The notes beneath the pieces are model-generated. The model ran no database searches, had not been told where the DNA came from, and was given only the letters and a program-made list of their open reading frames with translations. DNA of 64,000 bases from Agrobacterium tumefaciens (lineage in GTDB: Bacteria > Pseudomonadota > Alphaproteobacteria > Rhizobiales > Rhizobiaceae), in assembly GCA_017744915.1 (NCBI GenBank), contig JAGIAH010000009.1, forward strand, positions 62,001 through 126,000. The letters run 5' to 3'. The translations under genes were made by a program, and so were the position numbers. Position 1 is the stretch's first letter. Each line of letters opens with the position of its first letter. Shown in pieces: positions 24,922 through 33,891 of the stretch.

Positions 24922-25962
24922 TTATCCGGCGGAATGATGCGCGTGTTTCTTGCGTATATCCGTTGGTGTTGCCCCGAACCAACGGGAAACGGAACGCGAA
25001 AACGCACCGGGCGTCGAATAACCAAGCCTGTAACTGATGTCGGAGACCGGAAGATCGCTTTCTACAAGAAGCTTAAATCCCGCATTCTTGCGAATGATAT
25101 CCTTTATCTCGTTGAGATTGGTGCCAAGCTCGGCGAGCCGTCGCTGGAAACTGCGTTCCGACAGGTTGAAATAGGGCGCGATCTCGCCGAGTGAAAGCTC
25201 CGCATCGGAAAGCCGCATCTGCATATACCGTGTCACCTGATCGATGAAATGCGTGGCGTCCGCCGATGTTTCCGGCCGCAGCATGCGGCATTGCAAATTC
25301 ATCAATTCGAACAGGCGTTCATCCGCATTTGGATTGACCACATCCAGAAGTGATATCGGCAGCCGCATCGTATGGATGGGCTGGGAAAAACTGATCCGTC
25401 TGGTCATTCTCTCTTTAAATAACTGAATATTATTCGGTTTCGGCCGTTCCAGGCCGATTTCGACCTGGTTGATGCGCTCTCCGAGAATGTCACGCAGGCG
25501 CTGTATCAGAACGGCGAGAGACAAATCCACATATTGATCGCGCTTGGCGATGACGGGCGCAAAGGACCATGACAGGGTCACCTGCGTGGCATCCGTCACC
25601 ATGGTGAAGTTGCTGTTGTTGGTCGCGTAATAAACATGGTCCTGGAGAAACCGCAGGAACGCCCGCACCGTCGGTGCGCTGATCAGCCCATATCCAAACG
25701 CACCGGATGCGCCGGCTGGAAAGGTGGAGGCGCACTGCAGGCCAAACGCATCGTCACCGGAAATCAATGCGCAGGTCTCGAGCAGACGGCACAATCTATC
25801 GAGGCTGATGCGCTCCGTCAGGCTGGTGAATGTGGCGGGATCGATGCCGAGAGCCTTGCAGATGGGCGCGATATCGATGCCCCGTGCACGCGCATAATTG
25901 CTGACGCCGGCGGCCAGACCAGCCACCACAGTTATCTCGTCGCTGACCCTCTTTTCAGGCAT
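24922..25962 (-). CDS. AraC-family transcriptional regulator
   Basis: 346 residues. The N-terminal two thirds match the arabinose-binding-like domain found in OruR/ArgR-type AraC proteins (GIDPATFTSLTERISLDRLCRLLE, then FGYGLISAPTVRAFLRFL). The C-terminal AraC helix-turn-helix pair is LSLGEIAPYFNLSERSFQRRL and DISYRLGYSTPGAFSRSVSRWFG. The ATG is preceded by AAGGCGAGGG. Target genes are unknown. It ends the phosphonate region's left flank, downstream of phnN, but in its own right rather than as part of the operon (87-base gap). Confidence 0.88.
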   Translation of the reverse strand: MPEKRVSDEITVVAGLAAGVSNYARARGIDIAPICKALGIDPATFTSLTERISLDRLCRLLETCALISGDDAFGLQCASTFPAGASGAFGYGLISAPTVRAFLRFLQDHVYYATNNSNFTMVTDATQVTLSWSFAPVIAKRDQYVDLSLAVLIQRLRDILGERINQVEIGLERPKPNNIQLFKERMTRRISFSQPIHTMRLPISLLDVVNPNADERLFELMNLQCRMLRPETSADATHFIDQVTRYMQMRLSDAELSLGEIAPYFNLSERSFQRRLAELGTNLNEIKDIIRKNAGFKLLVESDLPVSDISYRLGYSTPGAFSRSVSRWFGATPTDIRKKHAHHSAG

Positions 25963-26049
25963 CCCTCGCCTTGGCGCACCATGTTTGGAAATTGTCGCCT
26001 GATGGTAAGCTTAGAGTGCGCGTTTGTCGAGCAGCCCGATTCCGGGATT

Positions 26050-26649
26050 TTATGTGCGGCTGAGGCTGGCGCTTTGCTCCAGCACCTGCATGATGGTTTT
26101 GCCTGCATCCTCTATGGCACCGCTATTATCGACGGTGGTTACGTCGAAGTCCCCGACGACCGTGAGTGAACTGCGTTCCAGCCGGCGAAGAATATCGTCC
26201 CGGCTTTCCCGCCCGCGCTGCTCAAGCCGCCGCGCCAATACATCCGGCTGCGCAACGATGTTCACCACCTTCAGGCGGGAAAAGGCGGTGCCGAAATGGG
26301 GCAGGGCCGAGCGGGAACCGTTGGCGATGACCACTTCACCCGCATCGAGATGACGATGGACGGCGGCGGGAATGCCGTATTTCAACCCATGCGCCTGCCA
26401 GGAGACCGCGAATGCACCCTCATTTTCCAGCCGGTTGAATTCGTTCATCGAAACGGCATCGTGGTTTTCACCGCCGGCATCGCCGCTGCGGGTTATGACG
26501 CGGCGGGTGAAATGGAAACCCGGCCGGCCGGAAAGCTGTGCCGCGGCATAGTCCATCAGCGTGTCCTTGCCGGCCCCGCTCGGGCCGACAATCACGATCA
26601 TCGTGCCGGGCGACAATGCGCGCCGGCTATCTTCTCCATCGGTGGTCAT
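26050..26649 (-). CDS. phnN: Ribose 1,5-bisphosphate phosphokinase
   Basis: 199 residues with a guanylate-kinase-like fold. The P-loop is VGPSGAGKDTLM, followed by FTRRVITRSGDAGGENH as in PhnN proteins. It phosphorylates ribose 1,5-bisphosphate to PRPP, the last step that returns the C-P lyase sugar product to metabolism. The start overlaps the phnM stop by four bases. The gene is last in the DUF1045-phnM-phnN group. Confidence 0.93.
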   Translation of the reverse strand: MTTDGEDSRRALSPGTMIVIVGPSGAGKDTLMDYAAAQLSGRPGFHFTRRVITRSGDAGGENHDAVSMNEFNRLENEGAFAVSWQAHGLKYGIPAAVHRHLDAGEVVIANGSRSALPHFGTAFSRLKVVNIVAQPDVLARRLEQRGRESRDDILRRLERSSLTVVGDFDVTTVDNSGAIEDAGKTIMQVLEQSASLSRT

Positions 26650-27782
26650 GCCACGCGCTTGCCCTGGCGCCAGACCGAACGGGCGACCGGCACGCCATCT
26701 TCGCGATGAACCCGGACCAGATCGGCGCGCAATCCCGTCGCGATACGGCCGCGGTCAAGAAGGCCGACGGTGCGGGCCGGTGTGGCGGTGACCATGCGCA
26801 GCGCTTCCGGCAGGGTGATGGCTTCGACCTGATCGGCAAGCAGGAAGGGCGCAAAAAGCAGGCTGAACGGCACGTAGTCGGAAGAGAGAACATCCAGCAC
26901 GCCGATCTCGGCAAGATCGCGGGCGGCGATATTGCCGGAATGGGACTTGCCGCGAACGATGTTCGGGGCGCCCATCAGCACGCTCATGCCGGCGCTGTGC
27001 GAGGCCTTTGCAGCCTCGACGCTGGTGGGGAATTCCGCCAGTTTTACGCCGTGGCCGATAGCCTCGCCCACATGGGCTTCGGTGGCATCGTCATGGCTTG
27101 CGACGGTGATGCCACGCTCGGCGCAACGGGCCGCCAGATAGTCGCGGTGCTTGGCGGAAAATTCCGCCGAAGCCGCCTGCCGGCGCCGCACGAACTCGGC
27201 GAAAGCCTCGTCGCTCAGCCCACGCTTCTTCTGGTAATAGAAGATATATTGCTCCATCGACTGGAACTGGCGCTGGCCCGGAGAGTGGTCCATCAGCGAA
27301 ATCAGCCGCACGCGCGGATCGGTTTCGAAGTCCTCGAAATGTTCCAGCACGTCGGCGGAGGCAACTTCACAGCGCAGGTGCAGCAGGTGGTCCGCACGCA
27401 GACGGTTCTGATCCGCCGCGGCCTCGATGGCGTCAGCCATTTCACGCATTTCGCCTTTCTTGAAACCTCCGTCCTCATCCGAGCCGAGGCGCAGGCAGTC
27501 GAATACGGTGGTGATACCGGAAGCGGCCACCTGGGCGTCATGGGCCTGAATGGCGGCGATCTTGTCCCAGATGACGCCGGGACGCGGCGAATAATGCTGT
27601 TCCAGATGGTCAGTGTGCAGCTCCACCAGACCGGGGATCAGGAAGTCACCTTCGAGGTCTTCTCCGGTTTTGGAAGCACCTTCGCTGATATCGGCGATCT
27701 TGCCATCACGGATCAGGACGGAGCCCAGAATAATATCGTCTTCCAGAACGATACGGGCGTTGGAAAGGGCGTGCTCGGTCAT
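26646..27782 (-). CDS. phnM: Alpha-D-ribose 1-methylphosphonate 5-triphosphate diphosphatase
   Basis: 378 residues of the amidohydrolase superfamily. The metal motif is LIPGLVELHTDHLEQHY near the N-terminus, then HLRCEVA, SLMDHSPGQRQF, ASHDDATEAH and MGAPNIVRGKSHSGN. PhnM removes pyrophosphate from the ribosyl-phosphonate triphosphate formed by PhnGHI(L), giving the PhnJ substrate. Its start overlaps the upstream DUF1045 stop (ATGA) and its stop overlaps phnN, so the three genes are translated together. Confidence 0.95.
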   Translation of the reverse strand: MTEHALSNARIVLEDDIILGSVLIRDGKIADISEGASKTGEDLEGDFLIPGLVELHTDHLEQHYSPRPGVIWDKIAAIQAHDAQVAASGITTVFDCLRLGSDEDGGFKKGEMREMADAIEAAADQNRLRADHLLHLRCEVASADVLEHFEDFETDPRVRLISLMDHSPGQRQFQSMEQYIFYYQKKRGLSDEAFAEFVRRRQAASAEFSAKHRDYLAARCAERGITVASHDDATEAHVGEAIGHGVKLAEFPTSVEAAKASHSAGMSVLMGAPNIVRGKSHSGNIAARDLAEIGVLDVLSSDYVPFSLLFAPFLLADQVEAITLPEALRMVTATPARTVGLLDRGRIATGLRADLVRVHREDGVPVARSVWRQGKRVA

Positions 27783-28468
27783 GGGTTCGCATCTTTCTTT
27801 GGCTGCTGGCCAAGCGGGTGCCAGCGGTGAACGGTGAAGGGAGCGCCGCGCGTTTCTTCAATGAACAAAGCGAGGCCGGAAATAGTGAGAGGCTGATCGA
27901 CAAATTCGGCAAACCGCGCCGAAAGGACCTCATGCATGGCGGGCTGGTCGCTTTCATCGATGCGGCCGGTCAGCGTCATGTGAAAGCGGAAATCATCCAT
28001 GACATGCGGATAACCCCAGAGAGACAGGTTTTGCCGCTGGCTCTCCGTCAGCATTTGTGGTCGCCGCCGGGCAATATCGGTCTCGGACAGGGGCGCACGG
28101 AACCGGTCGAAATGATCGACGATCTCGGCGGCAAAATCCTGCAGCGGCTGATAGGTGCGGTCCGGAACCAGTGCGAAAAACGGTCCGAGCGCGCCGACGA
28201 CCACGCGCGGAATCTCGAAGGCGGACTGGCTGACCGCGAAATCTTCGACGGCCGCGAGCAGCTCCGCTTCGCTGTATTTTTCGGCAAGTTCGAACGGGGC
28301 CTTCAGGGTTGCGTGGAAACCGTAACGGCGGGGCTCTTCCGTCATGTCGGAATAATCGTCGTGGTCGTCATGCAATGTGCCGGAAAACGCATTCCGGCCC
28401 AGCCAGCGCGAGGCTGCCTCAGTCAGCGGATGATCCTTAGCCGGAGAAAAATAGATAGCGTAGCGCAC
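27779..28468 (-). CDS. DUF1045 phosphonate-metabolism protein, 2H-phosphoesterase-like
   Basis: 229 residues from the GTG at 28468; a second GTG three codons upstream is too close to the GAAGAG ribosome site. Two H-x-T motifs, FHATLKAPF and FHMTLTGRI, mark the 2H phosphoesterase superfamily. This family is a regular companion of phnM in rhizobia and other C-P lyase loci. A role on a cyclic ribosyl phosphate, similar to the PhnP step, is plausible because no phnP gene is in the window. That is inference. Confidence 0.85.
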   Translation of the reverse strand: MRYAIYFSPAKDHPLTEAASRWLGRNAFSGTLHDDHDDYSDMTEEPRRYGFHATLKAPFELAEKYSEAELLAAVEDFAVSQSAFEIPRVVVGALGPFFALVPDRTYQPLQDFAAEIVDHFDRFRAPLSETDIARRRPQMLTESQRQNLSLWGYPHVMDDFRFHMTLTGRIDESDQPAMHEVLSARFAEFVDQPLTISGLALFIEETRGAPFTVHRWHPLGQQPKKDANP

Positions 28469-28779
28469 GGCAAGCACTCTTCAGTGTCATGGGAAACCAG
28501 GGATGAGATGCTATTTGGCGTGACTCGCCCGCTTCCCGCAAGGTCAGGAATGCGAGGTAATCGGTTTCCGTGACAGAATGATGATGTCGAAGGAAAAAAG
28601 CGCAGGCAATGCGGCAAGCATCCCAAATAGGCTGAAGGCGCCGACAGAGATGGCGGAAAGATAGGGGGAAGAGATATCGCCGACATTCATCGGGACCGTG
28701 CGAGCATCAGGACTGTGCGAGTGTTCGGGGTGGGATGACGGTCGTCATTGCGACTTTTGTCATCCCGCTCCCTTAGGCC
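28469..28779. other. Spacer between phnE2 and the DUF1045 gene
   Basis: No gene supported. An inverted repeat, GGGATGAC (28732-28739) and GTCATCCC (28759-28766), encloses ATGACG-GT-CGTCAT and could end the phnCDEE transcript (minus strand) 14 bases after its stop. The rest must hold the DUF1045-phnM-phnN promoter; I found no convincing Pho box in it. Confidence 0.45.
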
Positions 28780-30129
28780 TTAGTGATGCGTTTTTCCGAT
28801 CAGGCGTGAGCGCAGTGAATTCGAAATATGGTCGAACAGGAAAACCACGAACAGGATGAGCAGAACCATATAGGCCACCTTGTCCCAGTCGGCATTGGTG
28901 CCCATTGCTTCCAGCAGTTTCAGGCCGATGCCGCCGGCGCCCACTGCACCGATGATCGTGGCGGAGCGGGTGTTACTTTCCCAGAAATAGAGGGACTGGG
29001 AAATGAAGACCGGCAGAACCTGCGGCAACACACCGAAGCGATTGACGGCAATGGGGGAGGCGCCGACGGATTTGACGCCCTCACGCTGCTTGTCGTCGAC
29101 ATTTTCCAGCGCCTCGGCATAGACCTTGCCGAGCGCCCCGGTGTCGGTGAAGAAGATCGCGGCAATGCCGGGGATTGGTCCGGGGCCGAAACTGCGGGTG
29201 AAGAACAGCGCCCAGATCAGCATGTCGATGGAGCGCAGGAAGTCGAACAGACGCTTCATGCCCCAATTGGCGGCTTTGTTGGCGGTGATATTGCGGGCGG
29301 CGATGAAGGCGAGCGGCAGGGCGACAAGCGTGCCGAACAGCGTACCGACGAATGCCATTACCAGTGTCTGCAGCAGCTTGGAGAGAATATCGGCATGTTG
29401 CCAGACGCTATTGTCGAGGAAATCATCGGCCATGTGGCCGATATTGGCGCGCTCGGGATCGAGCCTGTCTCCCCAGAGCGCAAGAGCGGCAAGTTCGCCA
29501 TAACCCTTGCCCCAGAATTCCGATTTGGTGTCGAACAGAAAATTCGCCCATCCGAGGAAGCGACGCTGCACATAGACCTGACTGGTGCGGATTTCCGCCT
29601 GGCCGGCAAAACCGTAATGCACGAGCACCTTCTTGCCGTCCTGCTGGATTTCGTCCGGCAGGCCCTCCGGCGCGACCGCCGCATCGTCATTGATGATGAC
29701 GGGGTAGTTCTTGCCGTCGACATAGACATCCACCCGGGTCGGGGTCACGTCGAGGCGGTTTTGCGTACCGGCATAGACCACGCTGTAGCCGCCGCCCGGC
29801 AGGGGCTGCAACCAGTCGATCTTCGCATCGGCGGGATATTGGCCGCGGCTTGACCATTGCGGCTCAACCTTGTCATCTGTGAAACGCAGGCGTGGCTGGG
29901 CGCGCCAGGAATACCAGTCCTGAATATAGCTCGAAGCGCGGTCCCACCGACCCTGCATGAAAGCCGGCCCGACATTGAAGAAGAAAAAGCAGCCGATGAG
30001 ATAGATGGCGATGATGACTAGGCCGGTCAGCAGGCCGTATCGCTGCATGAAACTGCGATTGAACACTTCGGGATGCGCGGCCGTCAGTCTTTCGCGCTCG
30101 GCGGTGTTGAGAATGAAGCTGGACGACAT
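28780..30129 (-). CDS. phnE: Phosphonate ABC transporter permease, long form
   Basis: 449 residues. After one N-terminal membrane helix (about residues 32-55) there is a roughly 160-residue hydrophilic insertion (residues 60-215), and then the usual PhnE permease domain with RNITANKAANWGMKRLFDFLRS and the EAA-like loop ALENVDDKQREGVKSVGASPI. The insertion should face the periplasm. It is the second permease of the importer; the start overlaps the first permease stop by four bases. The two are expected to form a heterodimer with PhnC as ATPase. Confidence 0.9.
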   Translation of the reverse strand: MSSSFILNTAERERLTAAHPEVFNRSFMQRYGLLTGLVIIAIYLIGCFFFFNVGPAFMQGRWDRASSYIQDWYSWRAQPRLRFTDDKVEPQWSSRGQYPADAKIDWLQPLPGGGYSVVYAGTQNRLDVTPTRVDVYVDGKNYPVIINDDAAVAPEGLPDEIQQDGKKVLVHYGFAGQAEIRTSQVYVQRRFLGWANFLFDTKSEFWGKGYGELAALALWGDRLDPERANIGHMADDFLDNSVWQHADILSKLLQTLVMAFVGTLFGTLVALPLAFIAARNITANKAANWGMKRLFDFLRSIDMLIWALFFTRSFGPGPIPGIAAIFFTDTGALGKVYAEALENVDDKQREGVKSVGASPIAVNRFGVLPQVLPVFISQSLYFWESNTRSATIIGAVGAGGIGLKLLEAMGTNADWDKVAYMVLLILFVVFLFDHISNSLRSRLIGKTHH

Positions 30130-31115
30130 CAGGCCGCTCCCCGTCCGAATTCGAAGGATTGATGGCCGATCAGCTTGCGGCGCAACCAGCCGGAAAACTG
30201 ATCGACAGCGATGATGGTGATCAGCAACAGGATGATGATGGCATAGGTCTTCGATGCGTGATCGTTGCCGATCGAAAGCCGGAAGACCTCGCCGATGCCG
30301 CCGCCGCCAACGGCGCCGATGATGGTGGAGGCGCGCACGTTGATTTCGGCGCGCAGCAGCGCGTAGGAGACGAAATTGGGCAGAACCTGCGGCACGATGG
30401 CGAAACGCACCCGCTCCAGCCAGTTGGCACCTGCGGCGCGCAGGCCTTCATCCGGCTTCATGTCGGCATTTTCCACCACTTCGAAGAAGAGCTTGCCGAG
30501 TGCACCGATCGTATGAACCGAAATCGCGATGATGGCCGCGATCGGGCCGATGGACAGGATGGCGGTCAGCAACCCGGCGACAACGATTTCGGGAAAGGCG
30601 CGCAGCACTTCCATCACCCGGCGCACCACCCAGCGCACGAGGCCGGCGCCAACGAGATTGGTGGAGGCGAAGAAGCAGAGCACGAAGGCGAAACCGGTAC
30701 CGATGATTGTCGAGACCAGCGCGATATTGAGCGTGATGATCAGCTGGTAGATGAAATGCGGGATGTAGAAGCCGTCGGTGATGTAAACGCGATCCGCGAC
30801 ATAATTATATTTCAGCGAACCATCCGCATAGGGCGACGGCAGGTCGAACATCGCCCGGAAGATTTCCAGCGGGCTGTCCGGCACGAAGGTCTTCATGAAA
30901 TCGAAGAAATAGGGCAGGCGCTCGAAGAATTTGCCCGAATTGGCCGCATTGGCGAAATTCAGGGAGGCGGCGAGGATGACGAGAAAGATCACGAGCGAAA
31001 TGACGGTATAAATCCGTCGTGTCGCAAGCTGCTGTTGATAGTGACGCATGATCGTCTTGGACGATGCGCTCAACCCCTCGGGCGCGAGGGTATCATGGTG
31101 CAGGGTGGTCGCCAT
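30129..31115 (-). CDS. phnE: Phosphonate ABC transporter permease, short form
   Basis: 328 residues. There is an N-terminal cytoplasmic segment, one helix, a short periplasmic part and the permease domain (ASTNLVGAGLVRWVVRRVMEVLRAFPEIVVAG in pattern around residues 150-180, then GLRAAGANWLERVRFAIVPQVLPN as the EAA loop). It pairs with the longer PhnE downstream. The start has AAAGGAAAAG just upstream and lies behind an intercistronic hairpin separating it from phnD. Confidence 0.92.
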   Translation of the reverse strand: MATTLHHDTLAPEGLSASSKTIMRHYQQQLATRRIYTVISLVIFLVILAASLNFANAANSGKFFERLPYFFDFMKTFVPDSPLEIFRAMFDLPSPYADGSLKYNYVADRVYITDGFYIPHFIYQLIITLNIALVSTIIGTGFAFVLCFFASTNLVGAGLVRWVVRRVMEVLRAFPEIVVAGLLTAILSIGPIAAIIAISVHTIGALGKLFFEVVENADMKPDEGLRAAGANWLERVRFAIVPQVLPNFVSYALLRAEINVRASTIIGAVGGGGIGEVFRLSIGNDHASKTYAIIILLLITIIAVDQFSGWLRRKLIGHQSFEFGRGAA

Positions 31116-31137
31116 GCCGCTTTTCCTTTATTGGCAA

Positions 31138-31167
31138 AAGCGGCGGCACCGCAAGGCACCGCCGCTT
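31138..31167 (-). other. Intercistronic hairpin between phnD and phnE
   Basis: AAGCGGCGG (31138-31146) and CCGCCGCTT (31159-31167) form a nine-base perfect stem with a twelve-base loop in the gap between the binding-protein and permease genes. Such hairpins commonly protect the binding-protein mRNA and lower downstream expression. On the minus strand it is followed by TTGCC rather than a T-run, so read-through is expected. Confidence 0.65.
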
Positions 31168-31185
31168 CCGGATATGATCTCAGGA

Positions 31186-32091
31186 TCAGCCGCCGATAAC
31201 GGACTTACGGGCGTCGATGATCGTCTGGTAGAAGGACGGGTCGACCTTGATGTAGGCGGTGTTCTTGCCCTGGGTAAAGCCCTGGAAGCATGCGAGGTCC
31301 TTCTTCGGCAGTTCCATGAAGAAGTTTTCGACCTTCTGCTTCATCGCGTCGCCGAGCTTGTTGGTGACCATCAGCGGGCCGTTCGGGATCAGCGGCGACT
31401 TCCAGACTTCGACGATATCGTCCATGTCGAGGTTGCCCTTCTTGACCATCTGGTAGAGGTTGCCGGCGGTATAGCCTTCTTCCCACTTGCCAACGCCCGA
31501 ACCGAAGGTGGTGCCAACGTCGAACTTCTTGTCGAGAACGGCGAGAACGAGGTTCTCATGGCCGCCGCCGAAGCCGGTTTCGGAGAAATATTCCTTCACC
31601 GGAACGCCGGTTTCCTTCGGAATAGCCACGTTCGGAACGAGGAAGCCGGAGGTGGAGTCAGGGTCGGCGAAGCCGATCTTCTTGCCCTTGGCATCAGCCA
31701 GCGTCTTGATGCCGCTGTCCTTGCGGGCAACCATGATCGTGTAATAACCGGTCGAACCATCGGCGCCAGCCGTGGTCAGGATCGGGTCAACGGCCTTCGG
31801 GTCGGCCAGAGCGATCTTGGCGTAGGAGGATGCGCCCATGGAAGCGATGTCGATGGTGCCGCCGAGCAGGCCCTGGATAACGCCGTTATAGTCCGGCGAC
31901 GGGAAAACCTGAACTTCGGAAACGCCGGTTGCAGCCTTGAGGCCATCGGCAACGCACTTGGTGTTGCGGATCTGGTCGGCTTCGTTTTCGGAACCGTCGA
32001 GACCGATGCGCAGAACCTTGACGTCCTGAGCCATGGCGGAACCGGCCAGAACGCCAAGGGCGACTGCCGAAAGAAGGACTTTCTTCAACAT
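31186..32091 (-). CDS. phnD: Phosphonate-binding periplasmic protein
   Basis: 301 residues from the ATG at 32091, with GGAGAAA upstream and a signal peptide ending AGSAMAQD. The mature part carries LRIGLDGSENEADQIRN, ASMGASSYAKIAL, GKKIGFADPDSTSGFLVPN and SETGFGGGHENLVLAVLDKKFDVGTT in pattern, all typical of PhnD. It captures phosphonates such as 2-aminoethylphosphonate in the periplasm. It lies between phnC and phnE; the hairpin after it may raise its level over the permeases. Confidence 0.95.
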   Translation of the reverse strand: MLKKVLLSAVALGVLAGSAMAQDVKVLRIGLDGSENEADQIRNTKCVADGLKAATGVSEVQVFPSPDYNGVIQGLLGGTIDIASMGASSYAKIALADPKAVDPILTTAGADGSTGYYTIMVARKDSGIKTLADAKGKKIGFADPDSTSGFLVPNVAIPKETGVPVKEYFSETGFGGGHENLVLAVLDKKFDVGTTFGSGVGKWEEGYTAGNLYQMVKKGNLDMDDIVEVWKSPLIPNGPLMVTNKLGDAMKQKVENFFMELPKKDLACFQGFTQGKNTAYIKVDPSFYQTIIDARKSVIGG

Positions 32092-32176
32092 GGACTTTCT
32101 CCTGTTTCCCGGCGAGCCGGAGTTTGTTGTGAAGTGTCGGCCCTTGACGCGGGCGCAAACGATGCTGAGCGGTTCC

Positions 32177-33037
32177 TCAGAGCCCGGCGAGAGCGAGCGG
32201 TTCGGGACCGGCAGATTGTTGCACCGGACGCGCGGCAAGCTGCGCGCCGGGAATATTGATGCTGGTCGACGTCATGGTCTCGTCGATGCCGGAGCCTTGT
32301 GAATCGGTTCCGTAAATCTCGGTAACGGCGGCGGCAGTCAACTCCGCGGGCGTCCCGTCGAAGACGACGCGACCCTGAGACATGCCGATGATGCGTTCGC
32401 AATAATTGCGTGCCGTATCCAGCGTGTGCAGGTTGGTGATGACGGTGATGCCTTCGCGCTCGTTGATGTCGCGCAGCGCGTCCATCACGATCTTGGCATT
32501 GAGGGGGTCGAGCGAGGCGATCGGCTCATCGGCCAGCACCATCTTCGGGGACTGCATCAGCGCACGCGCAATGGCGACACGCTGCTGCTGGCCGCCGGAA
32601 AGCGTGCCAGCCGCCTGCATGGCCACATGCTCGATGCCGAGCCGCTCGAGCGCGGCAATCGCCATCAGCCGCTCCTCATGGGTGAAGATGTTGAAGAGGC
32701 TGAGCGCCGTCGAACGGTGGTTGAGACGGCCGAGCATGACATTGGTAAGAACGTCGAGACGCGGCACCAGATTGAACTGCTGGAAGATCATGGCGCAGTC
32801 GCGCTGCCAGTTGCGCAGAGCCGCACCCTTCAGCGCCGAGACTTCCGTGTCGTTGAAATGAATGGAACCCGAGGAGGGATCGACGAGACGGTTGATCATA
32901 CGCAGCAGCGTCGATTTTCCCGCACCCGAGCGCCCGATCACGCCGACCATCTGACCCTGCGGGATTTCGACATTCACGGAATCGACCGCAGTGTGGTTGC
33001 CGAAACGGCGCGTGACTTGCTTCAGGTGAAAGCTCAT
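32177..33037 (-). CDS. phnC: Phosphonate ABC transporter ATP-binding protein
   Basis: 286 residues: Walker [11 protein letters not shown]-loop [13 protein letters not shown], signature [15 protein letters not shown], Walker [13 protein letters not shown], switch TNLHTLDTA. The C-terminal extension ([20 protein letters not shown] onwards) is longer than in E. coli PhnC. Start chosen at the ATG of [13 protein letters not shown]; a TTG four codons upstream is possible. It is the first gene of phnC-phnD-phnE-phnE and has a Pho-box-like array about 50-90 bases upstream. Confidence 0.94.
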   Translation of the reverse strand: MSFHLKQVTRRFGNHTAVDSVNVEIPQGQMVGVIGRSGAGKSTLLRMINRLVDPSSGSIHFNDTEVSALKGAALRNWQRDCAMIFQQFNLVPRLDVLTNVMLGRLNHRSTALSLFNIFTHEERLMAIAALERLGIEHVAMQAAGTLSGGQQQRVAIARALMQSPKMVLADEPIASLDPLNAKIVMDALRDINEREGITVITNLHTLDTARNYCERIIGMSQGRVVFDGTPAELTAAAVTEIYGTDSQGSGIDETMTSTSINIPGAQLAARPVQQSAGPEPLALAGL

Positions 33038-33084
33038 TTCCCCGTCCAATCTTCTTTTGACGGGGTTCCACGTAACAGTGGTGC

Positions 33085-33124
33085 GTGAAGTACGAATGTC
33101 AGTTTGATGAATAAAATATTACAG
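33085..33124 (-). promoter_or_regulatory. Pho-box-like array upstream of phnC
   Basis: On the minus strand four heptamers occur with 11-base phasing: CTGTAAT (33118-33124), TATTCAT (33107-33113), CTGACAT (33096-33102) and ACTTCAC (33085-33091), each separated by four bases. The consensus PhoB half-site is CTGTCAT with the same spacing. The array ends about 48 bases before the phnC ATG, leaving room for a -10 near GTTACG. It suggests PhoB activation under phosphate limitation. Confidence 0.65.
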
Positions 33125-33218
33125 ATTTCCGGGGTGCGGCTCGCGCCTGTTTGCCGACAAAGCTTTCAGGAGGTATCCCGCTGCGCTGAAATCTGCGCGT
33201 GCTTCAAAGGCGTAGAAA

Positions 33219-33248
33219 CAAAAATCCCGGAGCCTTGCCCCGGGATTT
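33219..33248 (-). terminator. Terminator of the phnG-to-transferase operon
   Basis: Minus strand: AATCCCGG, a nine-base loop, CCGGGATTTTTG. The perfect eight-base stem followed by T residues lies 26 bases after the hexapeptide transferase stop and just before the phnC promoter, so it separates the two operons. Confidence 0.85.
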
Positions 33249-33273
33249 GCATTGGTTTCAGCGGAAGGGGATT

Positions 33274-33891
33274 TCACCCGCCATATTTCGCGACAAAATC
33301 CTCTGCCGCCAGATTGCGGAAGTCGTCCAGGGCGCCGCGCAGCGAGGCGTGGTCCCAGTCCCACCATTTCAGCTCATCCATTTGCCGGCCCAGTTCAGCC
33401 GGGAACCGTTCGCGGATCAGCCGGGCGGGTACACCTCCGACGATGGTGTAGGGCGCCACATCTTTGGAGACGACCGCGCCTGCGCCGATCACCGCGCCGT
33501 TGCCGACCGTGACGCCAGGCAGGATCGTCGCGCCATGGCCGATCCAGACATCGTGGCCGATCACCACCCGTTTGGCACGGCGGGCGGCAAAGAAGTCCGT
33601 CTCGTCTTCGGCATCGTCCCAGTAGCTGCGGGCGCGATAGGTGAAATGGTGCAATGTCGCCCGCTGCATGGGGTGGTTGGTGGCGTTGATGCGCACGGAG
33701 GCGGCGATATTGACGAATTTGCCGATGGTGGCGCACCAGATTGCGCCATCCTGCATGACATAGGAGTAGTCGCCCATCTCGACCTCCTCGAGGCGGCAGC
33801 GCTCCGAAATTTCGGTATAGCGGCCGATTGAGGACTTGGTGACACGGGCACTTTCGTGGATGACGGGTTCGAGACCGACCTTGACGCTCAT
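33274..33891 (-). CDS. Phosphonate-locus hexapeptide-repeat transferase
   Basis: 205 residues of the left-handed beta-helix acyltransferase type. Hexapeptide-like turns include [47 protein letters not shown] (residue span about 115-150) and [13 protein letters not shown], with His in NATNHPMQR as in xenobiotic acetyltransferases. This family member is regularly found behind phnL in C-P lyase loci. Its acceptor is unknown; acetylation of an aminoalkylphosphonate, like PhnO, would fit. Start overlaps the phnL stop. Confidence 0.88.
   Translation of the reverse strand: MSVKVGLEPVIHESARVTKSSIGRYTEISERCRLEEVEMGDYSYVMQDGAIWCATIGKFVNIAASVRINATNHPMQRATLHHFTYRARSYWDDAEDETDFFAARRAKRVVIGHDVWIGHGATILPGVTVGNGAVIGAGAVVSKDVAPYTIVGGVPARLIRERFPAELGRQMDELKWWDWDHASLRGALDDFRNLAAEDFVAKYGG

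Noticed and set aside
28732..28766. Pho box for the DUF1045-phnM-phnN group
   Set aside because: GTCAT elements here are part of a nested inverted repeat with wrong spacing and mixed orientation; a terminator-like fold of the phnE transcript explains them better.
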